A stretch of DNA of 5,308 nucleotides from an uncultured Clostridia bacterium (GTDB lineage Bacteria; Bacillota; Clostridia; TANB77; CAG-508): assembly GCA_934149155.1 (NCBI GenBank), contig CAKPDZ010000066.1, forward strand, positions 1 to 5,308. The letters run 5' to 3'. Within the stretch, counting starts at the first letter, position 1; the number at the start of each line of letters is the position of its first letter. Both the position numbers and the translations under genes were made by a program. This document shows positions 5,290 to 5,308 of this stretch, piece by piece. A model generated the notes under the pieces. The model was not told where the DNA came from and made no database searches. It saw only the letters and a program-made list of their open reading frames with translations.

Positions 5290-5308
5290 TTTTTCACCTC
5301 TTCTACCT

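Noticed and set aside
1..5308. Insertion sequence, prophage, CRISPR array, tRNA or rRNA
   Set aside because: No transposase, integrase, regular repeat-spacer pattern, cloverleaf or rRNA-like stretch was seen on either strand.

Overview
The window is AT-rich chromosomal DNA from a low-GC Firmicute, most likely a member of the Clostridia. The evidence is strong purine-rich Shine-Dalgarno sites (AGGAGG, AAGGAG), TTGACA/TATAAT-type promoters, U-tailed hairpin terminators, A/T-ending codons, and an RpoB of Gram-positive type. The species cannot be named from this sequence. No mobile element, CRISPR array, rRNA or tRNA was seen.

Layout, left to right. (1) 1-1565, minus strand: the first 521 codons of rpoB (RNA polymerase beta), cut by the window edge just after the rifampicin-resistance-determining region. 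(2) 1566-1952: a 387-base divergent intergenic region. It holds the rpoB promoter, a roughly 230-nt structured rpoB leader, and a separate promoter for the rightward gene. (3) 1953-2522, plus: a small integral membrane protein of the COG2426 'small multi-drug export' family, followed by a strong terminator. (4) 2609-2809, plus: a 66-residue ribbon-helix-helix protein, probably a DNA-binding regulator, followed by a terminator. (5) 2858-3127, minus: an unrecognised 89-residue protein, with an open frame extending upstream to 3259. (6) 3303-3341: terminator of the leftward pair that follows. (7) 3377-4516 and 4534-5289, both minus: a two-gene operon of an exodeoxyribonuclease III-type AP endonuclease followed by an AI-2E (PF01594) family permease.

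Most of this is housekeeping or ordinary accessory content. The genes do not form an evident single pathway: transcription, DNA base-excision repair, two membrane transporters of uncertain substrate, one small regulator and one orphan. The most unusual part is the start of rpoB. It has no rplL directly upstream, appears to have its own promoter and a TTG start, and carries a long leader with mutually exclusive hairpins. RpoB also has a cysteine at a position usually occupied by valine in the N-terminal rifampicin cluster. No clear new multi-gene system is visible.
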